NCBI GenBank assembly: GCA_003611745.1
Contig: RAYF01000018.1
Coordinates: 1-64,000 of the forward strand
Reading direction: 5' to 3'
Source of the DNA: a bacterium D16-36
GTDB taxonomy: Bacteria > Bacillota > Clostridia > Lachnospirales > Lachnospiraceae
Length of the DNA: 64,000 nt
The translations under genes and the position numbers were made by a program. Positions within the stretch are counted from its first letter, which is position 1. Each line of letters starts with the position of its first letter. Positions 33,953 through 43,532 of the stretch are shown piece after piece. The notes beneath the pieces are model-generated. The model was not told the origin of the DNA, ran no database searches, and saw only the letters and a program-made list of their open reading frames with translations.

Positions 33953-35335
33953 TTATACTGACTCCTCTACAATATTTCTCACCCATATCCCTCTTTTTAA
34001 CAATATAAAACCAACTGTCGCCTTGATAATATCAAGACTGCAGTACATTAAATAAATTATTATAATATCAAAAGATGTAAAATGAACGATACAAAAAGCA
34101 AACGGAATCGCCACACACCATGTATATGCGCTGTCAAACAGAAAGGTTATCCATGTCCTCCCGCCAGAACGAATCGTGAAATATGTTGCATGTAGAAAAG
34201 CCTGCAGAGGCATAACTAGCGCATTAATCTGAATCATCTCACCTGCTATCAACCGAATTTGCTGTGATGTATTATAGAGCCTCGGAAAAAGCCCTGATGC
34301 CAGAAACAAAATAATGCTTGTTCCAACTGTTGCCAGAACAGAAAACGTAATAACCTTTGCCGCTGTCTCCTTCGCCTCCTCAAACTCATTTGCCCCCAGA
34401 TTCTGCCCTACCAAAATAGCCACACAGCTCCCCATTGCTATGAAGACAATATTAAATAGATTTGCAATGGTACTTGTAATATTCAAGGCTGCTACCACAG
34501 ACAATCCCCTGACTGAAAAACACTGGTTGATCATTGCCATCCCCCCTGCCCAAAGTATCTCATTGAGCATCAACGGCGTCCCCTTGACCAAAATTTTCCT
34601 TGTAAGCGTCATCGGCACTTTCAAGGAACGGTAAGCCCCTATAATAAATAAATTCTTCCCTGACTGAAAATGTGTCCAGCATACCACAATTGCGCACTCT
34701 ATCACTCTGGATACCACGGTTGCCACGGCAGCACCCGCCACACCCATCCTTGGTGCACCAAAATTTCCAAAAATAAGAATATAATTCAGCACCAGATTAA
34801 CAATAACCGCTGCAATTCCGGCAGCCATAGGCACAACAGTCTCACCCGTCTCACGAAGTGTGCTGGCATATATCTGTACAACTATAAAAGGAACAATCTC
34901 AAATAAAATAACCCCAAGATATGCCATCCCATGCCTGAATGTCGCTGCTGAATCCTCCGCACTGGATGCTGTTAAAAACATTTGAATGAGATTCTGCCCA
35001 AAGCCAATAAATACTATGAATGTTAATACCGCAATCACCATTCCTGTAATAACCTTAAACCGAAATGTATCCCTTACCCCTTTAAAATCTTTACATCCAA
35101 AGAACTGCGCACCAAAAATCCCTGCTCCTGACAATCCTCCAAATACACAAAGATTAAACACGAATACAAACTGGTTAACAATCGCTACTCCTGACATCTG
35201 TTCCGTGCCAAGCTGCCCTACCATAATATTGTCCAAAAAACCTACAAAATTTGTAATAGCATTCTGCACCATTATCGGAATAGCAAGCCATAAAAGCTTT
35301 TTATAAAACTTCCAATCCCCAAAATATTTTTTCAT
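33953..35335 (-). CDS. MATE family multidrug/sodium efflux transporter
   Basis: A 460-residue membrane protein with 12 predicted TM helices in two homologous halves. MATE family signs are LWLAIPIMVQNAITNFVGFLDNIMVGQLG at the start (in part), GIFGAQFFGCKDF after TM2, and a second-half counterpart KGTPLMLNEILWAGGMAMINQ with VGQNLGANEFEEAKE. It probably exports cationic compounds using an ion gradient; substrate unknown. The ribosome-binding site is weak (GAG before the ATG). It is monocistronic, convergent with csoR-copA. Confidence 0.93.
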   Translation of the reverse strand: MKKYFGDWKFYKKLLWLAIPIMVQNAITNFVGFLDNIMVGQLGTEQMSGVAIVNQFVFVFNLCVFGGLSGAGIFGAQFFGCKDFKGVRDTFRFKVITGMVIAVLTFIVFIGFGQNLIQMFLTASSAEDSAATFRHGMAYLGVILFEIVPFIVVQIYASTLRETGETVVPMAAGIAAVIVNLVLNYILIFGNFGAPRMGVAGAAVATVVSRVIECAIVVCWTHFQSGKNLFIIGAYRSLKVPMTLTRKILVKGTPLMLNEILWAGGMAMINQCFSVRGLSVVAALNITSTIANLFNIVFIAMGSCVAILVGQNLGANEFEEAKETAAKVITFSVLATVGTSIILFLASGLFPRLYNTSQQIRLIAGEMIQINALVMPLQAFLHATYFTIRSGGRTWITFLFDSAYTWCVAIPFAFCIVHFTSFDIIIIYLMYCSLDIIKATVGFILLKRGIWVRNIVEESV

Positions 35336-35384
35336 TTATAATTACTCAACTTTCCTAATCTTAAATTTACTTTAAAAGTAAAGC

Positions 35385-35548
35385 CTAGTATAATCCAATT
35401 TAATTACCATGCCTTTTGGTGATAATGCTTTTTCGAAAGTGCATGTGTAAAAACGTAGGCGTAGTGGGCTACGCTGAGGATTTTACACATGTGCTGTCGG
35501 GAAAGCAGACCAGCAAAAGGTACGGTTAATTAAATTGGGTTATACTAG
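35385..35548. repeat. 164-bp palindromic repeat element with GTAGC-type core (copy 3)
   Basis: Ends CTAGTATAATCCAATTTAAT and ATTAAATTGGGTTATACTAG are inverted repeats; the centre GCGTAGTGGGCTACGC lies at 35459-35474. Directly abuts the dispersed repeat at 35548. Confidence 0.75.
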
Positions 35549-35617
35549 CATTTGAGAATACACTATGCTTACATAAGGGTATTCTCAAATATTTGGCGTG
35601 CTACCAATATGAGCAAG
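35548..35617. repeat. 70-bp dispersed repeat, copy B
   Basis: Inverted copy of 15326-15395 with its own internal stem (TTTGAGAATAC/GTATTCTCAAA). The following 350 bp up to the DUF1292 gene are AT-rich and contain no gene that I can support. Confidence 0.7.
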
Positions 35618-35967
35618 TTTCTTAATAAGTCACATACAGAAATAACTGCTATAAACAAGCAGTTATTTCTGGGATAAAATTATTTACAAACAACCATTAA
35701 CAACAAGATAATCTTCAATTATTAATGGATGCCATCTGATTTATATTTACTATATTATACAATTTTCGTCTTATTGTCAATCATCTTTTTCAAAAATCAT
35801 CTTTTTTTTGCTGCTATTCCTATTATTATCCTATAAACAGATTAAAGCACAAGCGAAGTTCATACCCTTATTTACCATTTCCTTTCTATTCGTTGACAGA
35901 AAACATTTGTAATGATAAAATTTATTCATCACAATAAACAATCTAAAAGATGTATAAGGAGAGTAGA

Positions 35968-36273
35968 ATGAACAACAAAAATAAAGAATTCTTTTTCGAC
36001 GGAGATGAAAATGAAGTTGCCGTAATCACTTTTACTGACAGCGATGGTATCACTGTTCAGGCCGAGGTCATAGCAAATGTAGAAATCGAAGAGTTCAATA
36101 AAGAATACATTGCAACTCTTCCTATCAAAGAAGTGGGAAAATATAAAGAAAACAATATGATTATTTTAGAGTACAGTGAAGACGAAGAAGGCAACCCGCA
36201 GTTCTCTGGAATTACTGATCCGCAGGAACTGCAGGAAGTCTCAGACATTTTTATGGAATACTTTAGTTCATAA
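35968..36273 (+). CDS. DUF1292 family protein
   Basis: A 101-residue acidic protein with the DUF1292 pattern: FFFDGDENEVAVITFTDSDG, an antiparallel strand IEEFNKEYIATLPI and MIILEYSEDEEGNPQFSGI, ending in a short helix ISDIFMEYF-like segment. Members (YrzB and relatives) are small conserved Firmicutes proteins of unknown function. The ATG at 35968 follows AAGGAG. Its stop codon is the last base before the palindromic element at 36274. Confidence 0.85.
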   Translation: MNNKNKEFFFDGDENEVAVITFTDSDGITVQAEVIANVEIEEFNKEYIATLPIKEVGKYKENNMIILEYSEDEEGNPQFSGITDPQELQEVSDIFMEYFSS

Positions 36274-36442
36274 GCTAGAGCGTGTTTAAAAATTGCTTTT
36301 TATAAGATGTGTTTCCACACTTTGTGGGAGATTTGTTCCATATTTAGGAGGTGTAGCGAGCTACATTGACTAAATTTGGGGCAAATATAGCGCAAAGTGG
36401 GGGACGCAGATTGTGAGAATGAATTTTCAAACACGCTCTAGC
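36274..36442. repeat. 169-bp palindromic repeat element with GTAGC-type core (copy 4)
   Basis: GCTAGAGCGTGTTTAAAAATT and its near-complement ending ACACGCTCTAGC frame the element; the centre TGTAGCGAGCTACA is at about 36352-36365. A 14-base match to its end occurs at 11922-11935. Confidence 0.8.
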
Positions 36443-36476
36443 ATACTGCTTTCAACAGCGTTGCTTATGAACACAC

Positions 36477-36522
36477 AAAAAACCGGCAGACATTCAGATA
36501 TCTCTGAAACCTACCGGTTTTT
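36477..36522. terminator. Terminator hairpin downstream of the DUF1292 gene
   Basis: AAAAAACCGG pairs with CCGGTTTTT around an inner TTCAGA/TCTGAA stem. The next 280 bp to the Rpn-family gene are AT-rich and empty. Confidence 0.75.
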
Positions 36523-36804
36523 AGTTTGTTCCTTATGTAATCATATAATGAGGAATAAAATGTCAACATCTCTTTTCAATCTTGAAAGAAATGCCAACTA
36601 TGCAACGGCAATTTATAATATATATATTCTACACCTTTTTACAACTTTTTTGAAGCCCCAAAATAACATTTTTGCCACTTTTCTGCCACTTTTTTTATGA
36701 TATTTTCCAAAAATGCATCAAAAACATATAATTCAATATCTTTACACACATATCTTATGCCTCTCGCCCTTGTAACTTTCCCTCATCCCTACCTTCCTAC
36801 CAAG

Positions 36805-37791
36805 TCAAAAACCAAACTGGCCTGCTATCTCAATAGCATTCTCTGCCATATCCCTCGGAAATCCCCTTGATATCAGCTTGTCTATCGTATTGTAGCCATT
36901 CCTTATTTCTAAAACAGCTTCTTTCATCTGCCTACACGCAGCCTTTCTTCCCTCTTTTCTGCCTTCCTCTTTTCCTCTTTCCAAACATTCTTCCTGCATA
37001 TCATCCCATGCCTTACACATATTTACCACCTCTTCATTTTCTTCTTCGATTACCAATCTTGTTTTTGTACAGGCACTGAGTAATTCTGCAGCGTCCCTTT
37101 CCATATACATATAATTCTCTTTAAAGTCATCCAATAGTTTTTCCATTGCCGCCTTGCTGCCTGATGCACCAATAAACCGCATCACATACTGCAAACTATC
37201 CCCAAGGCTGCTGTAGTCCTTCTCTGTCATCTGGTGTGGATCTATCAGATTGAGCCGATATTCCCCGACACAATCTAAAACCTCCTGACTGCTATCACAA
37301 AGCATTTCATGCAGGCTGCACGGTCCATCCCATGGCCTTTGCCCAAAATAAACAATTACTGTAATTACTGGAACCAGCCTGTCTTCTTTTTTCAAACCAG
37401 ATAAAAATTCTGCGCCTGTCATAACATCCCTTTCACCCTTATGTTTGTCTGCCATTTTAGATACCTGTCCTGCATAGTTTAGCGCATCATACAACATAGT
37501 CCGAACCGGCATGGCATAATGTACTTCTGTCTGGTTTTCTATCCCTATAAACAGATATCCCGTTTCCTCAGCTACTTTAAATACGCACTGCTTTAAGATA
37601 TCCCTGTATTTTTCAACCGACCTCTTTCCACCAGTTCTATCTGGCAGCAAGATAACCTCCGATGCATCCACACTCCTAAGATCTGTCGGCCTGACAGCTT
37701 CCCTGCCATGAAATACATAGTAATTTACCAGTTGTGCAAAAATGTCATTTCTGGACATATAATTCTTCGCTACAGTATTCTGTACTCCCAA
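36805..37791 (-). CDS. Rpn-family PD-(D/E)XK nuclease (transposase_31-like)
   Basis: About 328 residues. The N-terminal part (KNYMSRNDIFAQLVNYYVFHGREAV, then a charged stretch and YLFIGIENQTEVHYAMPVRTMLYDALNY) is the pattern of Rpn/putative transposase nucleases. The E-x-Q pair of the PD-(D/E)XK core is in GIENQT. The C-terminal 70 residues contain ERGKEEGRKEGRK, the usual lysine-rich tail of the family. Rpn proteins promote RecA-independent recombination in E. coli and are abundant in gut Clostridia. The TTG at 37791 is taken as start because AAGGAGG lies six bases before it. Its location beside an inverted pair of surface-protein genes is suggestive but unproved. Confidence 0.8.
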   Translation of the reverse strand: MGVQNTVAKNYMSRNDIFAQLVNYYVFHGREAVRPTDLRSVDASEVILLPDRTGGKRSVEKYRDILKQCVFKVAEETGYLFIGIENQTEVHYAMPVRTMLYDALNYAGQVSKMADKHKGERDVMTGAEFLSGLKKEDRLVPVITVIVYFGQRPWDGPCSLHEMLCDSSQEVLDCVGEYRLNLIDPHQMTEKDYSSLGDSLQYVMRFIGASGSKAAMEKLLDDFKENYMYMERDAAELLSACTKTRLVIEEENEEVVNMCKAWDDMQEECLERGKEEGRKEGRKAACRQMKEAVLEIRNGYNTIDKLISRGFPRDMAENAIEIAGQFGF

Positions 37792-38075
37792 TGTTTTCCT
37801 CCTTTTCTCAGGAATCGCCGTAAAAAAGGGCACAGACTTCGCTTGCTGCTGTTCCCTGCCTAGCTTGCAGGAGTTCTTAAAAAATCTCCTGCTTCTCTGT
37901 GGATAAAAGCATAGATTTCTTAAGAATGCGCCAAAACGCTGAGAATATAGATTGTTTTAGAATATAGAAATATGCTTTTTCTAAGTATAGCAGATTCATT
38001 TAGCTTTTGCAATATTTATTTTCGTATGTATACAGAAAATATTTTTTTATGGTATATGTTAGCGTGCAACGCTAA

Positions 38076-41000
38076 AGAATAAAAACCTATCGCATTCAAA
38101 TCCATAAAATTCTTAAGGGTGTAAATAAAGGAACGACATCCATCAGGGTTGCAGCCAAGGACGGCAGCAAGCAGTACACGGACGTAAGGGTCAACGTGAC
38201 AAAGGGAGCTGATGCCCCTGATGTATCGGACGCCCCTGCTGTTCCCGGCAAGGAAGCCAAGAATGTGGAGATTTCCCTTGAGAACCCATTCTCAGCAGAC
38301 TACAAGGATACCGTGCTGGTCGGGACAAATGCACAGCTTAAGGTAAGACTGACAGACGAGGACGGCAAGCCGGTTGCAAACACAGAGGTTGTGCTGGGTG
38401 CTAAGGTATTGTATGATAAAAATCTAAATGGTTATAATTCATATGCATTCAGAACTCTTTCCGATGCTGCAAAGAGGACAGATGCAAATGGTTATGTGAC
38501 ATTTGTATACGGTCTTGGTATTACCCATGATGCACAGAATAGGCCGATTGACGCTACAAGAGATGATTTTGTGTCAAGCTATAAACTGACAGCTTCTGTA
38601 GCAAATGGTGCTCAGGCTTCTACAGATGTTAAGTTTGGCGCATTGGATTCAAACAGCATTACGGATGTAGATGTCCTAAATGATAATAATCCAGTTGCAG
38701 AGAAGAAAGGATACACGGCTGAGGAACCAACAAAAGATGACGGCGGAATGCGCTTTGTAACAGAAACACAGAGCAGATTGGGACAGGGTACCAGAGTACA
38801 GTATGTTAACAGCCAGACAGTTTCCTCTGTTGACGGCAGCCACAAAGTAGGTATCGCATCGGGCGTTCCTTCCCTTATTCTGCCAGGGGCAAAGTCAACA
38901 GAAGCTTCTGATATCAAGGAAGTAGTAACTTTTGATACAGGTAAGTACTCTACTTATACAACAGCACACTGGGCAAAAGTAATTGATAGCGTGAAGGCTT
39001 CTCAGTTACAGTATGCTACAGTAAACTTTGGCAAGCTGAGCTTATCCAAGTATACAAGATTTGCAGTTCGGGCATATATTGTAGATGATCCTGCTAATCC
39101 TACTGCTGATGGTAAGTATCAATCAATCGATTTAAATGGTGCTGACTCCGGTGATGCATATATTGTAAAAGGCCAAAAGGTATCCGGTGATTTCGCTGTA
39201 CAGATTCCGATTGATGAGAAGTATAATGGTTATCTTTATGTAACAGCACAGGTTGAATCCAAGGGACAGGTTAACACAGATGTAAATGAAGGCTTTACAG
39301 TAAAGAATGTATTAGGTGTACATCGCAAAGGTGTTGTGAATAAAGAAACGATTCCATTAAAGGATGTAAGTGTTACATGGGCTAAGGATGAAGAGGCAAC
39401 ATATACTCTGGAACAGCAGATTACATCCGGTGACTTGAAAACATTCTTTGATAAGGCATATGTTGGTTATAACTACACATACTGGTATAAGACACCTGCA
39501 TTCCCACGTACTGGTAATGCGATTATCCGCATACTGGACAGCCAGAATAAAGTGGTTGATTATTATGCAATGCCTACACAGAATAAGGAAGATTCAAGTT
39601 CTGTTACCAAGTATGCAAATGTGAATGAACTTATTGATACTGTTTCTACTACAACTGTACACCGTATCTCAGAAAAAGAAGCTACTAATCTGAATGCTGG
39701 TACTGTCACATCAACAGCAGCCGGTTATGCAGAGGTTGATTCAAATGATTCTGGTATTACACATGTGGTTGGTACTTTGACATCTACAAACCCTGAGATT
39801 GTCATTGACCCAACAAACGCAAAGGTTTACTCTTCTGTACATTGGAATCCGGTTCCGGTAAACGTGCAGGTGACTCATGCAAGAGGCGCCGCTATTGTAG
39901 GGCAGCAGATTGTATTAAAAGCACAGCTTGCTGATAAGAACGGCAACCCAGTTGCAGTACGTAACCAGCCAGTTAAGTTCTTCTGGGATGGTAAAGAGAT
40001 AACAAAGGCTATGAACAGAGTTGGCGATGCTACTAGGATTAAGGTTGATGAAGTAACAAATGAACTTGGCCAGGCAGAGTTAGTCCTTACATCTGCTAAG
40101 AAGGCAGCTGTTGCTGGGATTTCAGCACAGGCAGGGGCAACTGGTTCAGGATATCAGTTAGGCTATGTACTTGGTGGTAAGACAGTTACAGCACCGCATG
40201 TAGACCTGTATTGGTTAGATGCTAACCTTTACTTCGAGCCAAACGCTAACACAACGGAGCGTGTTTCTACAAGTACCGGCCAGCCAGCAGTAGTAACATC
40301 TTCTTTACTGGTTGAAAAAGTTCAGCCTACCGTAAATGAGCACTGGGCATATGAAGTCCGGACATCAGGCGATATTGCTCCTAAATGTGATTTATTTAGA
40401 GACAATTATAGCATTGTTGAGATTACAGGTCTGAATATCGGCACAACTGTTGGTGTAGGTTCTAAGGGTACTGTAACAGACAATGCAAACGGTAAGGCAA
40501 ATGTAACATCTACCGTTGCCGGTAAGACACAGCTTATCAATGTATTGAATAGAAGTTCTATCGGAACAGATATAACATTTACAGCTAAGAGTACAGATGC
40601 TTGGCGTGCACCGATTACACTTGACTATGTAGGTACAGGTACCCCTTCGCTGGATAAGAAGCTGACACTGGATATTGATTGGACTGCAGGTGTTCCTACA
40701 GCTGACTTTATCGTTCCAACTAGTGATAAGGCTAATATTAGGGTAGCTAAGAATGATGGTGTAAAAGTATATGTACAGGTACACGATGCAAATGGTAACA
40801 TATTGCGAGGGAAGAAAGTTGAAATGGAGGTTACTGGTGACAAGGGTGACGTAAGTAGTGATAATGGCGTGACTTTTGCTCAGACTGCTACTGTTTCAAC
40901 AAATGACTTAGGTATAGCTGAGTTTACTGTTAAAGCAAAGAGTACGGCAGATGCTGGTGATGCTGCTACATTGGTAGTTAAAGCTGCTGACATTGCAGGT

Positions 41001-41432
41001 GTATTCTCATACAACCTTAAATTTGTCGATGTAGACGCAATAGATAACAGTTCTCAGGGTACATTTAAGGTCGCTGGTAAAGTTGGTGAAGTTGGTTATA
41101 CTGTATTTAACCCTACAGATAAGACCATTAAACTGACATTTACAAACTATGTATACGCTCCATCCGTTATTAAGGAACAGTTTACTGTGAAATACAATAA
41201 TGTTCCACAGACTATCACAGATATAGAAGTTGCTAATAATACAATTACATTGAAGATTCCTGGTTTAACACAGTTTGATGATGCTAAGGATTTCGAGGTT
41301 GTAATTAGTAACACTCCTGTTTCTAAGACAATTGATGATGGTGTTAAATACACATTAGTAAGTACTGATGCTCAGTTTGTTGATCCTACAGCACTTACAG
41401 TGAAGTTTGATACTGCTGGTAAGCGTAAATAA
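38076..41432 (+). pseudogene. Headless (silent) copy of the large Ig-repeat surface protein
   Basis: Open for 1,118 codons from the stop at 38073 without a usable start until an internal ATG at 38196. Homology to the complete gene at 43971-47744 begins sharply at CTTAAGGGTGT (38112), in the middle of an Ig-like repeat (LKGVNKGTTSIRVAAKDGSKQYT), and continues to the last codon and terminator. Signal peptide, first Ig repeats, ribosome-binding site and promoter are all missing. No frameshift or stop interrupts 3.3 kb. Differences from the expressed copy cluster in short segments between conserved framework stretches (for example around KGYTAEEPTKDD and NELIDTVSTTT). This is what a donor cassette for gene conversion or inversion would look like, but a recent simple duplication is also possible. 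Confidence 0.85.
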
Positions 41433-41507
41433 TACATTGTTATCATTATTGACAGAGTAACAGGCTTCAAAAAATATAAGTTGATTATATTTTGAGAGTT
41501 TATGAGA

Positions 41508-41548
41508 CCCCTCACGGAGTAGGAAACCACTTCGTGAGGGTTTTTTTT
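41508..41548 (+). terminator. Terminator of the headless surface-protein copy
   Basis: CCCTCACGGAGT pairs with ACTTCGTGAGGG, followed by eight T. It is the inverted homologue of the terminator at 43856. Confidence 0.92.
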
Positions 41549-41644
41549 GATCTAGATATATAATCCCATGCCTTGCCAGTACTGCGATAGCTGCACCTCT
41601 CCCGTGCACCATTATGCTTTGCAGCTTATTGCAGGGTATTTGGC

Positions 41645-41806
41645 TTTTTTCTAAATATTCAGCAATTCGGCAATATTAGAAAAGTAATGTACAAATCACA
41701 GAGTGATTGTTTCTGGTTTTGGTTGTAATGATGGAATGGGTATCACTTCATTTCCTTATTAATCTTAGTCAGTCAACCCCTTGTGGGCAGTTGCTCCTTA
41801 CAAGCA
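41645..41806 (-). pseudogene. Internally deleted Uma2-family gene remnant
   Basis: The segment joins a sequence matching the 3' end of the intact Uma2 gene (TTCAGCAATTCGGCAATAT) directly to one matching its 5' end and leader (GTGATTGTTTCTGGTTTTGG and the TCAACCCCTTGTGG leader). The coding middle is gone. It is cut on the right by the IS66 remnant. Confidence 0.75.
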
Positions 41807-41809
41807 TTG

Positions 41810-42092
41810 GTAAACGGTAGATAGTGCGTACCTATACAAAATTGGAGCAAACCTGTATGATAGAAACAGATTTGCTCCAGTCTTATTTCACTTCTTCTTT
41901 ATCAGGCTTCCTACAGTTCGCAGGGAGGTTTGGCGACCAAGGGAGCAGATCATCCAGAAAGCTCCGGTCAGTGTCATCCAGATGCCTGGGTATCTCAGTA
42001 AGCAGGTATTCAAAGTAATCATATGGCTTCAGATTGTTTGCTTTTGCTGTTTCGGCTATGCTGTAGATGATCGCGCTGGACCTTGCCCTGGC
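41810..42092 (-). mobile_element. IS66-family transposase remnant (C-terminus and one end)
   Basis: On the minus strand 42092-41883 encodes ARARSSAIIYSIAETAKANN, then YFEYLLTEIPRHLDD and FLDDLLPWSPNLPANCRK before a stop, which is the C-terminal domain of IS66 transposases. A hairpin (GGAGCAAA/TTTGCTCC, 41844-41878) and a terminal-repeat-like GTAAACGG at 41810 follow. The rest of the element is absent. Confidence 0.85.
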
Positions 42093-42139
42093 ATAAGAAC
42101 TATTTTTACAACTTATATAAGTGGTTTGTTGACTTTTGG

Positions 42140-42703
42140 CTAAATGTTCAGCAATTCGGCAATATCAGCGAAATTGATGTACAAATCATCATAGATGTTG
42201 ACTTTGATAATGGATTCAAAAGGATATTGAACGCTTACAATGTTATTCTCAAAGTAATTTACGGTTATAGTCTTTCTCCTTGGATCTACAATCCAATATT
42301 CACGCACTCCATAGTTCTTGTAATAATAGAGTTTACGGATATAGTCATCTGATGGATTGCCGGGGGAAACAATTTCAATGATGAAATCCGGCGCTCCATT
42401 ACACCTTCTTTCATCCAGCTTATCCTTATCACAGACAACCATTATATCAGGCTGGACGATTATCAAGGGATTATCAGACAGCTTTACATCAAACGGAGCA
42501 CTGAAAATGCTGCAGCCTCCTTTCTTGCGGAGTAAATAGTTGTTTATAATAGTAGACAGCTGCATAGAGATTGACTGATGTGTCTGCGAAGGGCTGGCCA
42601 TATCATAGATAATGCCATCAAAGACCTCTACCCTTTTTTCCTCTGGAAGAGCTTCATATTGCTCCAGAGTGATTGTTTCCGGTTTTGGTTGTAATGCTGG
42701 CAT
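42140..42703 (-). CDS. Uma2 family (DUF820) PD-(D/E)XK endonuclease-like protein
   Basis: About 187 residues with the Uma2 pattern: ITLEQYEALPEEKRVEVFDGIIYDMASPS, HQSISMQLSTIINNYL, then IVQPDIMVVCDKDKLDERRC (catalytic D), GAPDFIIEIVSPGN (catalytic E-x-V) and YYYKNYGVREYWIVDPRRKTI (K/R). The fold is a restriction-endonuclease-like core; no substrate is known and it may be a transposon-borne nuclease. The ATG at 42703 follows GGAAAGGAAG. The start region MPALQ and its upstream 20 bases match those of the Fic gene at 63802. It lies between the arms of the inverted surface-protein pair. Confidence 0.88.
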   Translation of the reverse strand: MPALQPKPETITLEQYEALPEEKRVEVFDGIIYDMASPSQTHQSISMQLSTIINNYLLRKKGGCSIFSAPFDVKLSDNPLIIVQPDIMVVCDKDKLDERRCNGAPDFIIEIVSPGNPSDDYIRKLYYYKNYGVREYWIVDPRRKTITVNYFENNIVSVQYPFESIIKVNIYDDLYINFADIAELLNI

Positions 42704-42723
42704 GGGTATCACTTCCTTTCCTT

Positions 42724-42820
42724 AATTAATCTTAATTGGTCAACCCCTTGTGGACGGAGTTGCTCCTTTTATGCCTTTAATATAACGCATCCGACAGCAG
42801 TGCGCAAGGGCTTTTACGAT
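42724..42820. repeat. Leader repeat of the Uma2 gene (one of three copies)
   Basis: About 95 bp (ATTAATCTTAATTGGTCAAC through GCGCAAGGGC) recurs at 43735-43830 in the same orientation and, cut short, at 41758-41806. The 250 bp after it contain two ACTTTGACAAA repeats (42890-42945) that look like an IS21-type end. Confidence 0.7.
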
Positions 42821-42992
42821 TCCTTCACGGAAATCAATTTTCAGACTTATTTGTCATACTAATCCACCCCTGATATCTTTACTGTGAAAGTAACTTTGAC
42901 AAATTGGAGTGATGGATTTTACTTTGACAAACTTTAGCTACAGGGGTAAAATTCCAAAAAACAAGAGTAAATATATAGTAATCTCCGAGAAA

Positions 42993-43004
42993 ATATGATA
43001 CAAT
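42993..43004 (+). promoter_or_regulatory. Extended -10 promoter of the small toxin gene
   Basis: TATGATACAAT has a TG extension before TACAAT (42999-43004); the -35 region is poor. It lies 74 bp before the toxin ATG. Confidence 0.5.
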
Positions 43005-43077
43005 ATTCGTAGTCAGTGTAGACAGTATGGGGATAGTTCCTCGGTTGCCCTTTTCGGAAACGGAAAGGGGGGTTACT

Positions 43078-43161
43078 ATGAACACGTTAGAAGTATTGAC
43101 ATTGCTTTTGGTGGTTTTCGCCGCCTTGGCTTACATAGATAATCACAACAACCGTAAATAG
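43078..43161 (+). CDS. 27-residue hydrophobic type I toxin (holin-like toxin family)
   Basis: The peptide MNTLEVLTLLLVVFAALAYI (first 20) then DNHNNRK has a single TM helix with a charged polar tail, the plan of Firmicutes holin-like type I toxins related to TxpA/BsrG. AAAGGGGGG lies six bases upstream of the ATG, an unusually strong ribosome-binding site. Such peptides insert in the membrane and stop growth unless their mRNA is held down by an antisense RNA. A convincing antisense promoter and terminator are present just downstream on the other strand. It sits in the variable region between the two surface-protein copies, where it could stabilise the locus. Confidence 0.75.
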   Translation: MNTLEVLTLLLVVFAALAYIDNHNNRK

Positions 43162-43164
43162 GCA

Positions 43165-43279
43165 GAAAAAAGCTATCCTCTACTCGCAATAGGGGATAGC
43201 TTGCATTGTGTTACTCATTGTTTCGCATCAAGTTTCCGTCTGGGGTAATGGGGACGTTCCAATATCTCCATTACCTTCT
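43165..43279 (-). ncRNA. Predicted antisense antitoxin RNA (RatA-like arrangement)
   Basis: On the minus strand a near-perfect sigma-A promoter lies at 43286-43314; transcription would start near 43279. The RNA would form a stem GGTAATGG/CCATTACC and end at a 13-bp hairpin (AAGCTATCCCCTA to TAGAGGATAGCTT) followed by TTTTTT near 43165. The RNA of about 115 nt overlaps the 3' untranslated part of the toxin mRNA, not its coding region, as in txpA/ratA. Confidence 0.65.
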
Positions 43280-43285
43280 ACACTG

Positions 43286-43314
43286 ATTATAAACGATTCT
43301 TTGCTTATTTGCAA
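43286..43314 (-). promoter_or_regulatory. Promoter of the antisense RNA
   Basis: TTGCAA (43309-43314), 17-bp spacer, TATAAT (43286-43291) on the minus strand. Confidence 0.8.
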
Positions 43315-43532
43315 GTGAAAAATTTAGGAATGGGGATGTTTCGGCATCCTCATTTTTATATATCAACATGACTTAGCTTCCCTAAAGGAACCTTTCGGTT
43401 CCTTGCAAGCATTGCTTTTGGGTCTTCACTTCGTTGCGGTCCGTTTTAGACAAGCGTCCACCGGACGCTTAAAACTGTTGCGTATGCGAGAATAAACGGT
43501 AGGAAATTTTTAGTAAAAAAGAGTTAGGCAGG

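Noticed and set aside
40392-40784. Minus-strand frame of 130 codons inside the left surface-protein copy, and its counterpart in the right copy
   Set aside because: Cysteine- and tyrosine-rich antisense translation present in both copies only because the sense strand is conserved.
38196-41432. Left surface-protein copy read as a complete gene from the ATG at 38196
   Set aside because: No ribosome-binding site or signal peptide, and clear homology extends upstream of that ATG, so the start is not real.
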